Source: Clostridium sp. AM22-11AC (GTDB taxonomy: Bacteria > Bacillota > Clostridia > Lachnospirales > Lachnospiraceae). Taken from it: a DNA stretch of 64,000 bases. The DNA lies in assembly GCF_003473545.1 (NCBI RefSeq), contig NZ_QUCM01000005.1, positions 62,001 to 126,000 on the forward strand, in the 5' to 3' direction. Positions 28,763-36,211 of the stretch are shown in pieces. Within the stretch, counting starts at the first letter, position 1; every line of letters starts with the position of its first letter. The position numbers and the translations under genes are program-made. The notes under the pieces are model-generated. The model had not been told where the DNA came from. It made no database searches and was given only the letters and a program-made list of their open reading frames with translations.

Positions 28763-28915
28763 TTACAGTTCAGCCATGACATCTTCTTGTTTCCATATTC
28801 ATGAAAACAAGAAGCTTGGTGGTCCCACCATATGCTGATTTGGATGAAAAAGTGCTTATGCAAGCAGGCTTGCAACACACTTTCTCATTCAAACCAGCGC
28901 ATGGCTGAACTGTAA
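28763..28915 (+). repeat. Palindromic modular repeat family A, copy 1 (153 bp)
   Basis: Terminal inverted repeats TTACAGTTCAGCC / GGCTGAACTGTAA enclose a hairpin (CTTCTTGTTT / AAAACAAGAAG), a small TGGTGG/CCACCA hairpin and a third hairpin built around AAGTGCTT...CACACTTT. No protein is encoded. The same 153-bp unit recurs at 43549-43701 with about eight differences, and a shorter inverted variant is at 34294-34386. It resembles a MITE or other intergenic mobile palindrome. Confidence 0.85.
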
Positions 28916-29017
28916 AATAAAATTCTGCAAAAGCCACGTATAAACCATCAGGATACAGCCATAATAAAGCTGTAACTTGAAGTTAATATAAAAAAATATC
29001 TTTTTGGAGGTATTGAA

Positions 29018-29200
29018 ATGGCAAAGAATGACTACAGCAATGATTACAGTAACCGCTACAGCAACCAGATGGATGACTGCAGCAACATGAACCAGGAGAA
29101 CAAGGCTAAAAACAAGACCGAAAATAAAACCGAGAACACAACCAGGACCACATCTAAGAATAACATGAAGAATAATAGCAGAAATAAAACTGAATATTAA
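29018..29200 (+). CDS. Small Asn/Lys/Thr-rich protein
   Basis: 60 residues, very polar and of low complexity: it starts MAKNDYSNDYSNRYSNQ and ends in N/K/T/E-rich repeats (TENKTENTTRTT, KNNMKNNSRNKTEY). TTTGGAGG lies about 9 bases before the ATG and a strong terminator follows, so it is a real single-gene unit. I do not recognise the family. Composition and size would fit a disordered, possibly spore-associated protein, but that is only a guess. Confidence 0.65.
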   Translation: MAKNDYSNDYSNRYSNQMDDCSNMNQENKAKNKTENKTENTTRTTSKNNMKNNSRNKTEY

Positions 29201-29245
29201 ATCCCTGGATCTGTAAGTACTGGCAAGAGTACAGATACCAGAAAG

Positions 29246-29288
29246 AAAACGGTCATTGAAAGGAACAGACTTTCAGTGACCGTTTTTT
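29246..29288 (+). terminator. Terminator after the small Asn-rich gene
   Basis: A 16-bp stem (AAACGGTCATTGAAAG with CTTTCAGTGACCGTTT) with a seven-base loop and T6. Confidence 0.9.
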
Positions 29289-29408
29289 ATGTACTGCTCC
29301 CAGATTGTACCCACCAGACAGGACGGGCATATATTGATAATAGGAAGACTTGTCTATAACGTTTTGAAATAGTTCGTATATTCGCATATCTGGAAAGAAG
29401 GTGGAAAT

Positions 29409-29720
29409 ATGACTGGTTTTCCAATGCTTCCTTACTGGGAATTTGACCGGTGGATAGAGATCGGGCGGGTACGGCGGATCATTGACTTAAGGGAACCATG
29501 GCTGTATGAAGAAGAACGGATCCGTGGAAGTGAAAATATTCCCTATGATGAGTTCTGGGATCATATGGGGGAGATAAATTATGGAGAAATGACCGTATTC
29601 TTGTGTGAAAGAGGCGCCAAAAGCATGGTCATCTGCCGGGACCTGTGGCGCATGGGATATGAGGTGGCAGACCTTGCAGGCGGAATGGTGAATTACAGAG
29701 GAAAATACATTGACAGATAG
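29409..29720 (+). CDS. Rhodanese-like domain protein
   Basis: 103 residues forming one rhodanese domain. RRIIDLREPWLYEEERIRGSENIPYDEF is the usual first half, and the active-site loop is FLCERGAKS, with Cys in the catalytic place. It could transfer sulfur or act as a persulfide carrier in the cytoplasm. GAAGGTGG lies about 7 bases before the ATG. It is followed by a hairpin with a T-run and then a phosphodiesterase gene. Confidence 0.85.
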   Translation: MTGFPMLPYWEFDRWIEIGRVRRIIDLREPWLYEEERIRGSENIPYDEFWDHMGEINYGEMTVFLCERGAKSMVICRDLWRMGYEVADLAGGMVNYRGKYIDR

Positions 29721-29752
29721 TAGTTTGGGGCTGTAAGATAATGGGGCAGGAG

Positions 29753-29788
29753 AAAAACAAGCGCCGCTGTAAGGCGGCATTTGTTTTT
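29753..29788 (+). terminator. Terminator after the rhodanese gene
   Basis: AAAAACAA-GC-GCCGC / GCGGC-ATTTGTTTTT hairpin with the loop TGTAAG or similar. It ends about 33 bases before the next start. Confidence 0.75.
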
Positions 29789-29821
29789 CTTGCACCATTA
29801 ACGAATGGAAGGAGAAATTTC

Positions 29822-30376
29822 ATGAAAATTTTATTCGCATCCGATATCCACGGTTCTGCGTACTATTGCCGCAGACTGTTAGACATTTATAAAGAAACAA
29901 AAGCATCCAGAATGGTCATTTTAGGAGACATCCTTTATCATGGCCCGAGAAATGATCTTCCAAAGGAGTATGCACCAAAAGAAGTCATTGCCATGTTAAA
30001 TCCATTAAAGGACCAGATCTACGCTGTTCGTGGCAACTGTGATACAGAAGTAGATCAGATGGTACTTCAGTTCCCGATCCTGGCAGATTATGCGCTGTTA
30101 GTATTAGACGGAAAGACATTTTACGCAACCCATGGACACGTATTTAATCAGGATCATCTGCCGCCTATGCAGGATGGAGATATCCTGGTACATGGACATA
30201 CCCATCTGCTGAAAGCAGAAAAGGTGGAAACAGAATGTGGAACCATTACCGTATTAAATCCGGGTTCCGTTTCTATTCCTAAGGGCGGAAATCCAAATAC
30301 TTATGCGATCCTGGAAAATGGTGTATTTACCATTTATTCCCTGGACGGCGAAGTAGTAAAAGAACTGAAGCTGTAA
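29822..30376 (+). CDS. yfcE: YfcE-family metallophosphodiesterase
   Basis: 184 residues. The calcineurin-like motifs are complete: FASDIHGS (D-x-H), VILGDILYHGPRND (GD), AVRGNCDTEVD (GN-x-D), THGH and VHGHTH. The layout matches YfcE, a manganese phosphodiesterase. The ATG at 29822 has AAGGAG 9 bases upstream; a longer frame from 29741 overlaps the preceding terminator and is rejected. A second, smaller relative is at 33796. Confidence 0.92.
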   Translation: MKILFASDIHGSAYYCRRLLDIYKETKASRMVILGDILYHGPRNDLPKEYAPKEVIAMLNPLKDQIYAVRGNCDTEVDQMVLQFPILADYALLVLDGKTFYATHGHVFNQDHLPPMQDGDILVHGHTHLLKAEKVETECGTITVLNPGSVSIPKGGNPNTYAILENGVFTIYSLDGEVVKELKL

Positions 30377-30462
30377 ATGCTGAACGGTAACGTTACATTT
30401 ATAATGTGAAACTGAAAACGAAACTTAAAATGGAATGAATTTAGAACTGTGAGGACGAAGGA

Positions 30463-31632
30463 TTGAAACAGACCTATGAACTGATCGCACCCTGTCATTT
30501 TGGGCTGGAAGCTGTATTAAAAAAAGAGATACTGGACCTGGGGTATGAGATCTCCCAGGTAGAAGATGGAAGAGTTACTTTTATTGGCGATGATGAAGCA
30601 ATCTGCCGTGCCAATGTATTTTTACGCACTGCAGAGCGTATCCTGTTAAAAGCAGGCAGTTTCCGTGCAGAGACCTTTGAGGAACTGTTTCAGGGAACCA
30701 AAGCTATTGCCTGGGAAGAATTTATCCCGGAAGATGGAAAATTCTGGGTTGCAAAGGCTTCTTCTATTAAAAGCAAGCTGTTCAGCCCTTCCGATATCCA
30801 GTCCATTATGAAAAAGGCCATGGTAGAGCGGATGAAAGAGCATTACCATGTATCCTGGTTCCCAGAGGACGGGGCAAAATTCCCGTTGCGTGTGTTCTTA
30901 TATAAGGATATTGTTACCATCGGCATAGATACCAGTGGTGACTCCCTTCATAAAAGAGGCTACCGTACTCTTACCAGCAAGGCGCCTATTACAGAAACAC
31001 TGGCAGCAGCCCTGATCATGCTTACTCCATGGAACAAGGACCGTATTCTGGTAGATCCATTCTGCGGAAGCGGTACTTTCCCGATTGAGGCAGCCATGAT
31101 GGCAGCCAATATGGCACCAGGTATGAACCGTTCCTTCTTATCTGAGGACTGGAAGAATATTATTAAGAGAAAATATTGGTATGAAGCCATGGACGAAGCA
31201 AACGACCTGTTAGATGATACAGTAAAAGTAGATATCCAGGGCTATGATATTGACGGGGATATTGTGAAAGCAGCCAGAGCCAATGCCCAGTCTGCAGGGG
31301 TGGACCACATGATCCATTTCCAGCAGCGTCCGGTAAACGCTCTCAGCCATCCGAAGAAATATGGTTTTATCATTTCCAACCCGCCTTATGGCGAGCGTAT
31401 TGAAGAGAAAAAGAACCTCCCGGCTCTGTATACAGAGATCGGTGAGCGTTTTGCAGCATTGGATGCCTGGTCCATGTATCTGATCACCTCTTATGAGGAT
31501 GCAGAGAAATACATTGGCCGCAAGGCAGACAAAAACCGCAAGATCTACAATGGTATGTTAAAAACCTATTTCTATCAGTTCATGGGTCCCAGACCGCCAA
31601 AACGCAGTCAGGAGAACCGAAACGTTGATTAA
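30463..31632 (+). CDS. THUMP-domain class I SAM-dependent RNA methyltransferase (RlmL N-terminal type)
   Basis: 389 residues. The N-terminal part (about 50-160) is a ferredoxin-like/THUMP RNA-binding region; the C-terminal Rossmann part carries VDPFCGSGTFPIEAAMMA (SAM site), QGYDIDGDIVKAARANA and the catalytic FIISNPPYGERI of N-methyltransferases. Family members methylate guanine N2 in 23S rRNA. The start is TTG at 30463, with GAGGA seven bases upstream; no ATG fits. Its end overlaps the next gene by eight bases. Confidence 0.88.
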   Translation: MKQTYELIAPCHFGLEAVLKKEILDLGYEISQVEDGRVTFIGDDEAICRANVFLRTAERILLKAGSFRAETFEELFQGTKAIAWEEFIPEDGKFWVAKASSIKSKLFSPSDIQSIMKKAMVERMKEHYHVSWFPEDGAKFPLRVFLYKDIVTIGIDTSGDSLHKRGYRTLTSKAPITETLAAALIMLTPWNKDRILVDPFCGSGTFPIEAAMMAANMAPGMNRSFLSEDWKNIIKRKYWYEAMDEANDLLDDTVKVDIQGYDIDGDIVKAARANAQSAGVDHMIHFQQRPVNALSHPKKYGFIISNPPYGERIEEKKNLPALYTEIGERFAALDAWSMYLITSYEDAEKYIGRKADKNRKIYNGMLKTYFYQFMGPRPPKRSQENRNVD

Positions 31633-33163
31633 AAAAAGAATAAAAATGCAGTTAAAAAAAGCCGTTTCCACGTTTGCGGGAACGGCTTTGTCTGGAATAT
31701 TGTGCGCAGTCCTTCTTACAGGCTGCGGTACGTTGCAAAATGGGGAAATGCCTCTTCCTGCAGAAAGTGAGACTTCCAGATCCAATGACCAGACCGAAGA
31801 AAAAACAAAGGGGGAAGATGCCGAAGACGGGGAAATAACTGGCAGTACAGAAAAGACAGATGATACAGAGGAGCCAAAGACGTCCGGAACTGGGAAAACA
31901 GTACCTGAGATCTGGAACCGGGAATGGCCTTCCAATGTAGATCTGCCTTCTTCTTATGACTACAGAGAGCATGAAAGAGCACCAAAAATCGGAAATCAGG
32001 GCTCTTTAGGCACCTGCTGGGCCTTTGCTTCCCTTACTGCTTTAGAGTCTACCCTGCTGCCCAAACAGAAAGAGACGTTTTCAGTGGATCACATGTCCAT
32101 GCACAATCATTTTCTCCTGGGACAGGATGAGGGGGGAGAATACACCATGTCTATGGCGTATCTGCTCTCCTGGGAAGGCCCTGTATGGGAGTCGGAAGAT
32201 CCTTATGGAGATGGTTTCTCGCCAGATGGTTTAAAAGCCAGGGAACATGTCCAGGAGATACAGATACTGCCGTCAAAAGATTACGAAGCGATCAAAAAAG
32301 CAGTTTATCTGGAAGGCGGTGTGCAAAGTTCCCTTTATACGTCCATGCGGGATTATGAAAGCGAGTCTGTTTATTACAATCGTGATACCAATTCCTATTG
32401 TTATATCGGTACGGAAAAGCCCAACCATGATTCTGTGATCGTAGGCTGGGATGATGATTATCCAAAAGAAAACTTCAATATGGAGCTGGAAGGGGACGGC
32501 GCTTTTATCTGTACCAACAGCTGGGGCGAGAACTTTGGTGACCAGGGCTATTTTTACGTGTCCTATTATGATACGAATATCGGGGTCCATAATATTGTAT
32601 ACACGGGAATTGAGCCTACAGACAATTATGACAACATTTATCAAAGTGATCTGTGTGGATGGGTAGGACAGATCGGATATGGGGAAGACACGGCCTGGTT
32701 TGCCAATGCTTACAAAACAAAAACCAAGGAAGAACTGGCAGCAGCCGGTTTTTATGCAACAGGGGCTGGCACAGAGTATAAAATCTATGCAGCCAGAAAT
32801 CTGCCGGACAGGGACAGTACAGGAAAAGAAAAACTTCATCAGGATCATATGATGGAAATGGCTTTAAATAAGCGGATATTGTTGGCAGAAGGAAAAATGG
32901 AATATACCGGTTATTATACGATCCCTTTTAATGAAAAAATAGTATTGGACCAGGGGGAAAAATTTGCTATAATAGTGGAAATAAAAACACCGGATACTGT
33001 TCATCCAGTGGCCATTGAGTATGATGCAGGAGATGGCATTGCCCAGGTGGACCTGACAGACGGTGAAGGTTATTTAAGCCACAACGGTTCGCTCTGGGAA
33101 CATGTAGAAGAGACCCAGAAGTGCAATCTGTGCCTAAAAGTATATACTCATACAGAAAAATAG
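31625..33163 (+). CDS. Papain-family (C1) cysteine peptidase lipoprotein
   Basis: 512 residues. A lipoprotein signal ends in LLTGC (Cys about residue 34), then an acidic Ser/Thr/Glu linker to about residue 95. The peptidase domain follows: GNQGSLGTCWAFAS (catalytic Cys), PNHDSVIVGWDD (catalytic His) and CTNSWGENFGDQGYFYVSY (catalytic Asn). The last 150 residues form an extra beta-rich region. The TTG at 31625 has AGGAG 10 bases upstream; an ATG at 31646 has none. It should be anchored on the outer face of the membrane. Confidence 0.88.
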   Translation: MIKKRIKMQLKKAVSTFAGTALSGILCAVLLTGCGTLQNGEMPLPAESETSRSNDQTEEKTKGEDAEDGEITGSTEKTDDTEEPKTSGTGKTVPEIWNREWPSNVDLPSSYDYREHERAPKIGNQGSLGTCWAFASLTALESTLLPKQKETFSVDHMSMHNHFLLGQDEGGEYTMSMAYLLSWEGPVWESEDPYGDGFSPDGLKAREHVQEIQILPSKDYEAIKKAVYLEGGVQSSLYTSMRDYESESVYYNRDTNSYCYIGTEKPNHDSVIVGWDDDYPKENFNMELEGDGAFICTNSWGENFGDQGYFYVSYYDTNIGVHNIVYTGIEPTDNYDNIYQSDLCGWVGQIGYGEDTAWFANAYKTKTKEELAAAGFYATGAGTEYKIYAARNLPDRDSTGKEKLHQDHMMEMALNKRILLAEGKMEYTGYYTIPFNEKIVLDQGEKFAIIVEIKTPDTVHPVAIEYDAGDGIAQVDLTDGEGYLSHNGSLWEHVEETQKCNLCLKVYTHTEK

Positions 33164-33193
33164 AAGCTGATATCCATATGAAAAGGTGATAAC

Positions 33194-33799
33194 ATGGAAA
33201 AGAAAATCATATTTGCAACTGGAAATGCAGGAAAAATGCGGGAGATCCGCGCAATCCTTTCTGATCTGGGACTTCCGGTGCTTTCTATGAAGGAAGCAGG
33301 AGTTGATGTGGATATTGTGGAGGATGGAAAAACATTTGCTGAAAATGCAAAGATCAAGGCAATGGCAGTGTGGAAGCAGACAGGCGGTATCGTTTTAGCA
33401 GATGATTCCGGGCTGGCAGTAGATTATATTGGCGGTGAACCGGGAGTTTATTCTGCCAGATATATGGGGGAAGACACCTCTTATGAGATCAAAAACCGCA
33501 ATATCATTGAACGCCTCTCCGGTGCAGAGGGAAAAGAACGCAGTGCCCGTTTTGTCTGTAATATTGCCGCTGTCTTAGAGGATGGAAGAGTGATCCAGCG
33601 AGAAGCCTATATGGAAGGTCTGATCGCAAAGGAACCGGCTGGAAATGGTGGTTTCGGTTATGATCCTATTCTGTATCTTCCGGAATTTGGAAAAACATCA
33701 GCGGAACTTACCATGGAAGAAAAGAACCAGATCAGTCACAGAGGAAAAGCACTGGAAGCTATGAAAAAGGCTTTAAAGGAAGAGGAAGCAGGAAAATGA
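33194..33799 (+). CDS. rdgB: XTP/dITP pyrophosphatase
   Basis: 201 residues of the Ham1/RdgB family. FATGNAGKMREIRAIL at the start, ADDSGLAVDYIGGEPGVYSARY, and GNGGFGYDPILYLPEFGKTSAEL are the family blocks, and SHRGKAL closes the site. It removes non-canonical purine triphosphates. AAAAGGTGA precedes the ATG. It overlaps the next phosphoesterase by four bases, an arrangement common in Clostridia. Confidence 0.95.
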   Translation: MEKKIIFATGNAGKMREIRAILSDLGLPVLSMKEAGVDVDIVEDGKTFAENAKIKAMAVWKQTGGIVLADDSGLAVDYIGGEPGVYSARYMGEDTSYEIKNRNIIERLSGAEGKERSARFVCNIAAVLEDGRVIQREAYMEGLIAKEPAGNGGFGYDPILYLPEFGKTSAELTMEEKNQISHRGKALEAMKKALKEEEAGK

Positions 33800-34293
33800 A
33801 AATATTGATCGTCAGTGATACCCACAGAAAAGATGAAAATTTAAAATGGGTGATCCGTAAAACAAAGCCTTTTGATATGCTGATCCATTTGGGAGATGCG
33901 GAAGGCAGTGAATATGAGATCATGAAATGGGTAGATAAGGACTGTGACCTGGAAATGATCATGGGAAACAATGACTTTTTCTCCCAGTTAGAGAGGGAAA
34001 AAGAGATCATGATCGGAAAATACAAGGTACTTCTGACCCATGGACATTATTATAATGTATCAACAGGCCCGGCTTATCTGAAACAGGAAGCAAGAGAGCG
34101 GGGATTTGATATTGTTATGTTCGGTCATACCCACAGACCTTATTTTGACATTGATAAATCCGGTGAAAAAGAGCTTATTACCTTAAATCCGGGCAGCCTC
34201 TCTTATCCAAGGCAGGAAGGCCACAGACCGTCTTATATGCTGATGAAGATCGATGATAATGGGGAAGCCAGATTTGAGCAGCATTATTTATAG
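33796..34293 (+). CDS. Metallophosphoesterase (YfcE/MJ0936 type)
   Basis: 165 residues. The metal motifs are IVSDTHRKDENL, IHLGDAEGSE, IMGNNDFF, THGHYYNV and FGHTHRPYF, complete for this family. It is translationally coupled to rdgB (ATGA overlap). A family A repeat starts directly behind its stop codon, so the repeat is probably transcribed as part of the mRNA 3' end. Confidence 0.92.
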   Translation: MKILIVSDTHRKDENLKWVIRKTKPFDMLIHLGDAEGSEYEIMKWVDKDCDLEMIMGNNDFFSQLEREKEIMIGKYKVLLTHGHYYNVSTGPAYLKQEARERGFDIVMFGHTHRPYFDIDKSGEKELITLNPGSLSYPRQEGHRPSYMLMKIDDNGEARFEQHYL

Positions 34294-34386
34294 TTACAGT
34301 TCAGCCAATTCAGCATACGGTGGATCCGCCAGGCTTCTTGTTTTCATGGATCATGGAAACAAGAAGATGCCAGGGCTGAACTGTAA
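34294..34386 (-). repeat. Palindromic repeat family A, short inverted variant (93 bp)
   Basis: It has the same terminal inverted repeats TTACAGTTCAGCC / GGCTGAACTGTAA as the 153-bp copies. Read on the minus strand it aligns with their first part (CATCTTCTTGTTTCCAT...AAAACAAGAAG...GCTGA) but lacks the roughly 60-base third hairpin. It begins immediately after the phosphoesterase stop. Confidence 0.8.
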
Positions 34387-34438
34387 ACTATTTGTGAAAT
34401 ACTTGAAAAAACTCTTAAAAAAAACTTATAAAAAAGTG

Positions 34439-34467
34439 TTGACAAAATTATAAAGGTCATATATAAT
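34439..34467 (+). promoter_or_regulatory. tRNA promoter
   Basis: TTGACA at 34439-34444 and TATAAT at 34462-34467, 17-base spacer, followed by AATTTACGTTGC before tRNA-Pro. A near-identical start region precedes tRNA-Arg at 41532. Confidence 0.88.
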
Positions 34468-34481
34468 AATTTACGTTGCGA

Positions 34482-34556
34482 CGGGGTGTGGCTCAGCTTG
34501 GCTAGAGCGCCTGGTTTGGGACCAGGAGGTCGCAGGTTCGAATCCTGTCACCCCGA
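34482..34556 (+). tRNA. tRNA-Pro (TGG)
   Basis: The acceptor stem CGGGGTG / CACCCCG, an anticodon arm CCTGG-TTTGGGA-CCAGG giving TGG, and the T-arm GGTTCGAATCC make a complete cloverleaf. 75 bases; CCA is not encoded. Confidence 0.96.
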
Positions 34557-34584
34557 CTTATACAAAAGAATAGATATATGATAT

Positions 34585-34655
34585 GCAGGTGTAGTTCAAT
34601 GGTAGAACACTAGCCTTCCAAGCTAGATACGTGGGTTCGATTCCCATCACCTGCT
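34585..34655 (+). tRNA. tRNA-Gly (TCC)
   Basis: Acceptor GCAGGTG / CACCTGC, anticodon arm CTAGC-CTTCCAA-GCTAG giving TCC, T-arm GGGTTCGATTCCC. 71 bases. A T-run follows directly and may end the transcript. Confidence 0.96.
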
Positions 34656-34684
34656 TTTTGTGTACTCTTTTTTACCACAATCTA

Positions 34685-34713
34685 TTGACTGTGAAAATAG
34701 AAAATAGTATACT
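34685..34713 (+). promoter_or_regulatory. Promoter of the FMN riboswitch-ribU unit
   Basis: TTGACT at 34685-34690 and TATACT at 34708-34713 with a 17-base spacer. Confidence 0.75.
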
Positions 34714-34726
34714 GATACACAGATAA

Positions 34727-34842
34727 GTTCTTCGGGGCAGGGTGGAATTCCCTACCGGCGGTATAGTCCGCGAACCATGTTATGTGGCCGACCTGGTGAG
34801 ATTCCAGGACCGACAGTAAAGTCTGGATGAGAGAAGAAGATG
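34727..34842 (+). ncRNA. FMN riboswitch (RFN element)
   Basis: The conserved RFN blocks are all present in order: TTCGGGGCAGGGTGGAATTC, CCTACCGGCGGTATAGTCC, GCGA, a variable hairpin, GGCCGACCTGGTGAGATTCC, AGGACCGACAGTAAAGTCTGG and ATGAGAGAAGAAG. It binds FMN and controls the downstream riboflavin transporter. Confidence 0.96.
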
Positions 34843-34912
34843 TGTCTGTCAGACTCAGATGTATTTCATAGATAGAAATGCATGAGAGGAACAGAAAAAT
34901 ATCAGTAATCCC

Positions 34913-34942
34913 CGGATAGCTTGATCAGCTATCCGTTTTTTT
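34913..34942 (+). terminator. Terminator of the FMN riboswitch expression platform
   Basis: CGGATAGCT / AGCTATCCG stem with a five-base loop and T7, about 70 bases after the aptamer and 126 before ribU. It should form when FMN is bound. Confidence 0.85.
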
Positions 34943-34956
34943 ATTGCCATGTATAT

Positions 34957-35048
34957 CGGAAATGTACAGTGATGAAATTTGGGTACAACTGACAAAAAAA
35001 CTTCTTACAAAATCAGGCACAGAGAGATTCCGGGAGAACATTTTCAGA
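34957..35048 (+). repeat. Half copy of repeat family B inside the ribU leader
   Basis: The bases from AAATTTGGG (34975) to about 35042 align with the right arm of the long hairpin at 36212-36385 (shared blocks: AAATTTGGG, ACAA-TGACAAAAAA, CTTCT, CAAAATCA, AGATTCCG-GAG). The left arm is missing. It lies between the riboswitch terminator and the ribU ribosome site. Confidence 0.7.
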
Positions 35049-35067
35049 ACAGGGAGGAACATCATTT

Positions 35068-35706
35068 ATGGAAAGAAAACTGATGAACACGAAAAATGTA
35101 GTGCTTATGGGCATGTTTGGCGCGCTGGCTGCAGTGCTTATGCTGTTTGAGGTGCCGCTGCCATTTCTGGCACCCAGCTTTTATGGACTTGATTTTGCAG
35201 AAGTGCCTATGTTAGTAGGAACTTTCGCATTGGGACCTGTAGCAGGTATTGTGATGCAGATCGTAAAAATCCTGATCAAACTGATCTTAAAGCCAACATC
35301 CACTGGTTTTGTAGGTGAATTTGCCAATGTAGTCATGAGCTGCGCATTGATCCTTCCGGCTGGCTTTATCTATCGCTTCAAAAAGAGCAAAAATGGTGCT
35401 CTTGCAGGAATGGCAGTGGGAACTGTTCTTATGGCAGTAGCAGGTGTTGTAATGAATGCTTTGGTAATGATCCCGTTTTATTCCAACTTTATGCCTATTG
35501 AGACTATTATTAAAGCAGGGGCAGCAGTAAATCCGGCGGTCAGCAGCGTATGGACACTGGCTATTTTCTGTGTAGGACCGTTTAATCTGGTAAAGGGTAC
35601 ACTTACTTCTGTGATCACAGCAGTGATCTATAAGCGTATCAGTGTTCTCATCCATGGAGCTTCCCATGGAACTTCAGGATCTTATGGGGTGAAAAAAGCA
35701 GTCTGA
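35068..35706 (+). CDS. ribU: Riboflavin ECF transporter S component RibU
   Basis: 212 residues with about six membrane helices. The N-terminal KNVVLMGMFGALAAVLMLFEVPLP and the following LDFAEVPMLVGTFALGP are typical of RibU, and the FMN riboswitch upstream confirms the substrate. It captures riboflavin in the membrane and needs the shared ECF energising module, which is not in this window. GGGAGG is about 10 bases before the ATG. Confidence 0.94.
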   Translation: MERKLMNTKNVVLMGMFGALAAVLMLFEVPLPFLAPSFYGLDFAEVPMLVGTFALGPVAGIVMQIVKILIKLILKPTSTGFVGEFANVVMSCALILPAGFIYRFKKSKNGALAGMAVGTVLMAVAGVVMNALVMIPFYSNFMPIETIIKAGAAVNPAVSSVWTLAIFCVGPFNLVKGTLTSVITAVIYKRISVLIHGASHGTSGSYGVKKAV

Positions 35707-35759
35707 AAAAGGTGTGAAAAGATACTGAAAATTAATTTGAAAAAAAATGAAAAAAGTGC

Positions 35760-35788
35760 TTGCATTTCTGAAAGCTCTATGATAAGAT
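35760..35788 (+). promoter_or_regulatory. Promoter of the Arg-His-Gln tRNA cluster
   Basis: TTGCAT at 35760-35765 and TAAGAT at 35783-35788 with a 17-base spacer, about 33 bases before tRNA-Arg. Confidence 0.6.
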
Positions 35789-35820
35789 ATACCTCGTTGG
35801 TGCGGTAAGCACTGGCGAAT

Positions 35821-35894
<74 letters not shown>

Positions 35895-35925
35895 TTAGGC
35901 AAAAGCCTAATAAAAAAATATTGAT

Positions 35926-36000
35926 GGTGGGTATGGCGAAGTTGGTTATCGCGCCAGATTGTGGCTCTGGAGGCCGAGGGTTCGAATCCCTCTACTCACC
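35926..36000 (+). tRNA. tRNA-His (GTG)
   Basis: Anticodon arm CCAGA-TTGTGGC-TCTGG giving GTG. The extra 5' G (35926) faces C at 36000, the tRNA-His identity pair, next to a seven-pair acceptor stem GTGGGTA / TACTCAC. Confidence 0.95.
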
Positions 36001-36002
36001 CT

Positions 36003-36037
36003 AATCCTCTTTCTGGAGCAGGAAGAGGATTTTTTAT
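36003..36037 (+). terminator. Terminator between tRNA-His and tRNA-Gln
   Basis: AATCCTCTT / AAGAGGATT stem followed by a T-run. Confidence 0.75.
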
Positions 36038-36049
36038 ATCTTATACTTT

Positions 36050-36122
36050 TGGGCTGTCGCCAAGCGGTAAAGGCACAGGACTTTGACTCCTGCATACGAG
36101 GGTTCGAATCCCGCCAGCCCAG
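36050..36122 (+). tRNA. tRNA-Gln (TTG)
   Basis: Acceptor TGGGCTG / CAGCCCA, anticodon arm CAGGA-CTTTGAC-TCCTG giving TTG, T-arm GGGTTCGAATCCC. 73 bases. Confidence 0.95.
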
Positions 36123-36127
36123 GGACT

Positions 36128-36171
36128 ACAGCAGCCGGATTTCAGTGAAAACAGAAGTCGGGCTGCTTTTA
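36128..36171 (+). terminator. Terminator after tRNA-Gln
   Basis: AGCAGCCGGATTTC pairs with GAAGTCGGGCTGCT (wobbles), followed by TTTT. Confidence 0.8.
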
Positions 36172-36211
36172 GCATATTGAGAAAGCACGGACAATGGATT
36201 TTTGATCATAT

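Noticed and set aside
28763..28915. CRISPR-like repeat
   Set aside because: The copies are far apart, palindromic and without regular spacers.
34944..35150. 68-codon frame in the ribU leader
   Set aside because: It is the half family B repeat read as protein and overlaps the start of ribU.
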